Made by a program: the position numbers and the translations under genes. Positions 63,786 to 64,000 of a stretch of 64,000 bases of DNA are shown in pieces. Origin of the DNA: Candidatus Limnocylindrales bacterium (lineage in GTDB: Bacteria; Moduliflexota; Moduliflexia; Moduliflexales; JAUQPW01); the NCBI GenBank assembly GCA_035559535.1, contig DATMBG010000010.1:1-64000 (forward strand). Reading direction: 5' to 3'. The notes under the pieces are model-generated. The model was not told the DNA's origin, did no database searches, and was given only the letters and a program-made list of their open reading frames with translations. Each line of letters starts with the position of its first letter. Positions within the stretch are counted from its first letter, which is position 1.

Positions 63786-64000
63786 ATGCACTACCGACAT
63801 ATCGTTTTTACTTTCTTAGGGATCTTAGGTTCCCTAACAATGGCCTTTGGTGCCGATAAGTATGAGTTTGATAAAGCACACACTTACATAGGTTTTACGG
63901 CCAAGCACTTTGTAATCACCAACGTTAAAGGCAATTTTACAGACTTCTCCGGAACTATTTTATATGACCCCCAGGATATTACCCGGTCCTCGGTAACCGC
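63786..64000 (+). CDS. YceI-family periplasmic protein, N-terminal part, cut by window edge
   Basis: An open frame of 71 complete codons continuing past the window. AAGGAGGT sits four bases before the ATG. A signal peptide (HIVFTFLGILGSLTMAFG) precedes a typical YceI start: ADKYEFDKAHTYIGFTAKHF, ITNVKGNFTDFSGTILYDP. YceI lipocalin-like proteins bind isoprenoid quinones or long lipids in the periplasm. The C-terminal part is outside the window, so domain completeness cannot be checked. Confidence 0.9.
   Translation, partial: MHYRHIVFTFLGILGSLTMAFGADKYEFDKAHTYIGFTAKHFVITNVKGNFTDFSGTILYDPQDITRSSVT

Noticed and set aside
1-64000. tRNA, rRNA, tmRNA, transposase or phage genes.
   Set aside because: I read through both strands for T-arm (GGTTCGAATC-like) and family sequences and saw no convincing candidate; the holin-like 113-residue protein is a chromosomal family member.

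Overview
The window is a stretch of chromosome from a Gram-negative bacterium of moderate GC content. It carries lpxB (lipid A synthesis), an envelope-directed lipoprotein, c-type cytochrome and PQQ enzymes, and Shine-Dalgarno led genes on both strands. I cannot name the phylum. The mix (a GrdB-like selenoprotein, branched-chain amino acid uptake, a PQQ alcohol dehydrogenase with a lanthanide-type site, otsBA, a WD40 STAND ATPase and heptamer-type repeats resembling those of cyanobacteria) suggests an uncultivated or little-studied lineage with a large genome. There are no rRNA or tRNA genes, no CRISPR array, no recognisable transposase and no phage module.

Left part (1-13.8 kb): the end of an EAL-domain protein; a DUF457 membrane hydrolase with a small acidic partner; uvrB; a kynurenine-formamidase-like cyclase; then a GrdB-family selenoprotein whose frame runs through an in-frame UGA followed by a SECIS-like hairpin. 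After a repeat-rich gap come a YHS/AI-2E transporter fusion, a small exported acidic-tail protein, a phosphoesterase, a 1062-residue membrane-anchored coiled coil and a PHP phosphoesterase.

Middle (14-31.8 kb): a complete livJ-H-M-G-F amino acid uptake operon with a hairpin between the binding protein and permease genes; an exported RidA; a zinc-ribbon/SCP2 protein; lpxB; an acyl-CoA ligase; an otsB-otsA-antiporter stress operon; an LsrF-like aldolase; VanZ-AcpS; a small 4-TM protein; and a lactate racemase (LarA).

Right part (32-64 kb): a membrane-anchored NB-ARC/WD40 STAND protein; an HMG-CoA-synthase-like/DUF35 fusion lacking recognisable catalytic residues; dodecin; an HpcH aldolase; cytochrome c plus PQQ alcohol dehydrogenase; an 806-residue GAF protein; a small catabolic run (2-hydroxyacid dehydrogenase, MaoC hydratase, alpha/beta hydrolase, RraA-like); a signalling block in which a receiver-kinase is transcribed divergently from a DUF4388 protein and a CNB/patatin-like protein that seems catalytically dead; a TPR lipoprotein; a Tat-exported sugar-type binding protein behind a 641-residue helical-repeat protein of unknown function; a permease-HflK fusion; a sigma-70 family factor; a GGDEF-EAL protein; and the start of a YceI gene.

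Intergenic spaces are unusually rich in dispersed repeats: a ~170-bp element in three copies, C/T-rich palindromes in about five places, short CCTGCC hairpins, and heptamer arrays. The items most worth following up are the UGA-containing selenoprotein, the degenerate CNB-ParA-patatin protein, the permease-HflK fusion, the 641-residue repeat protein and the anchored STAND-WD40 protein.
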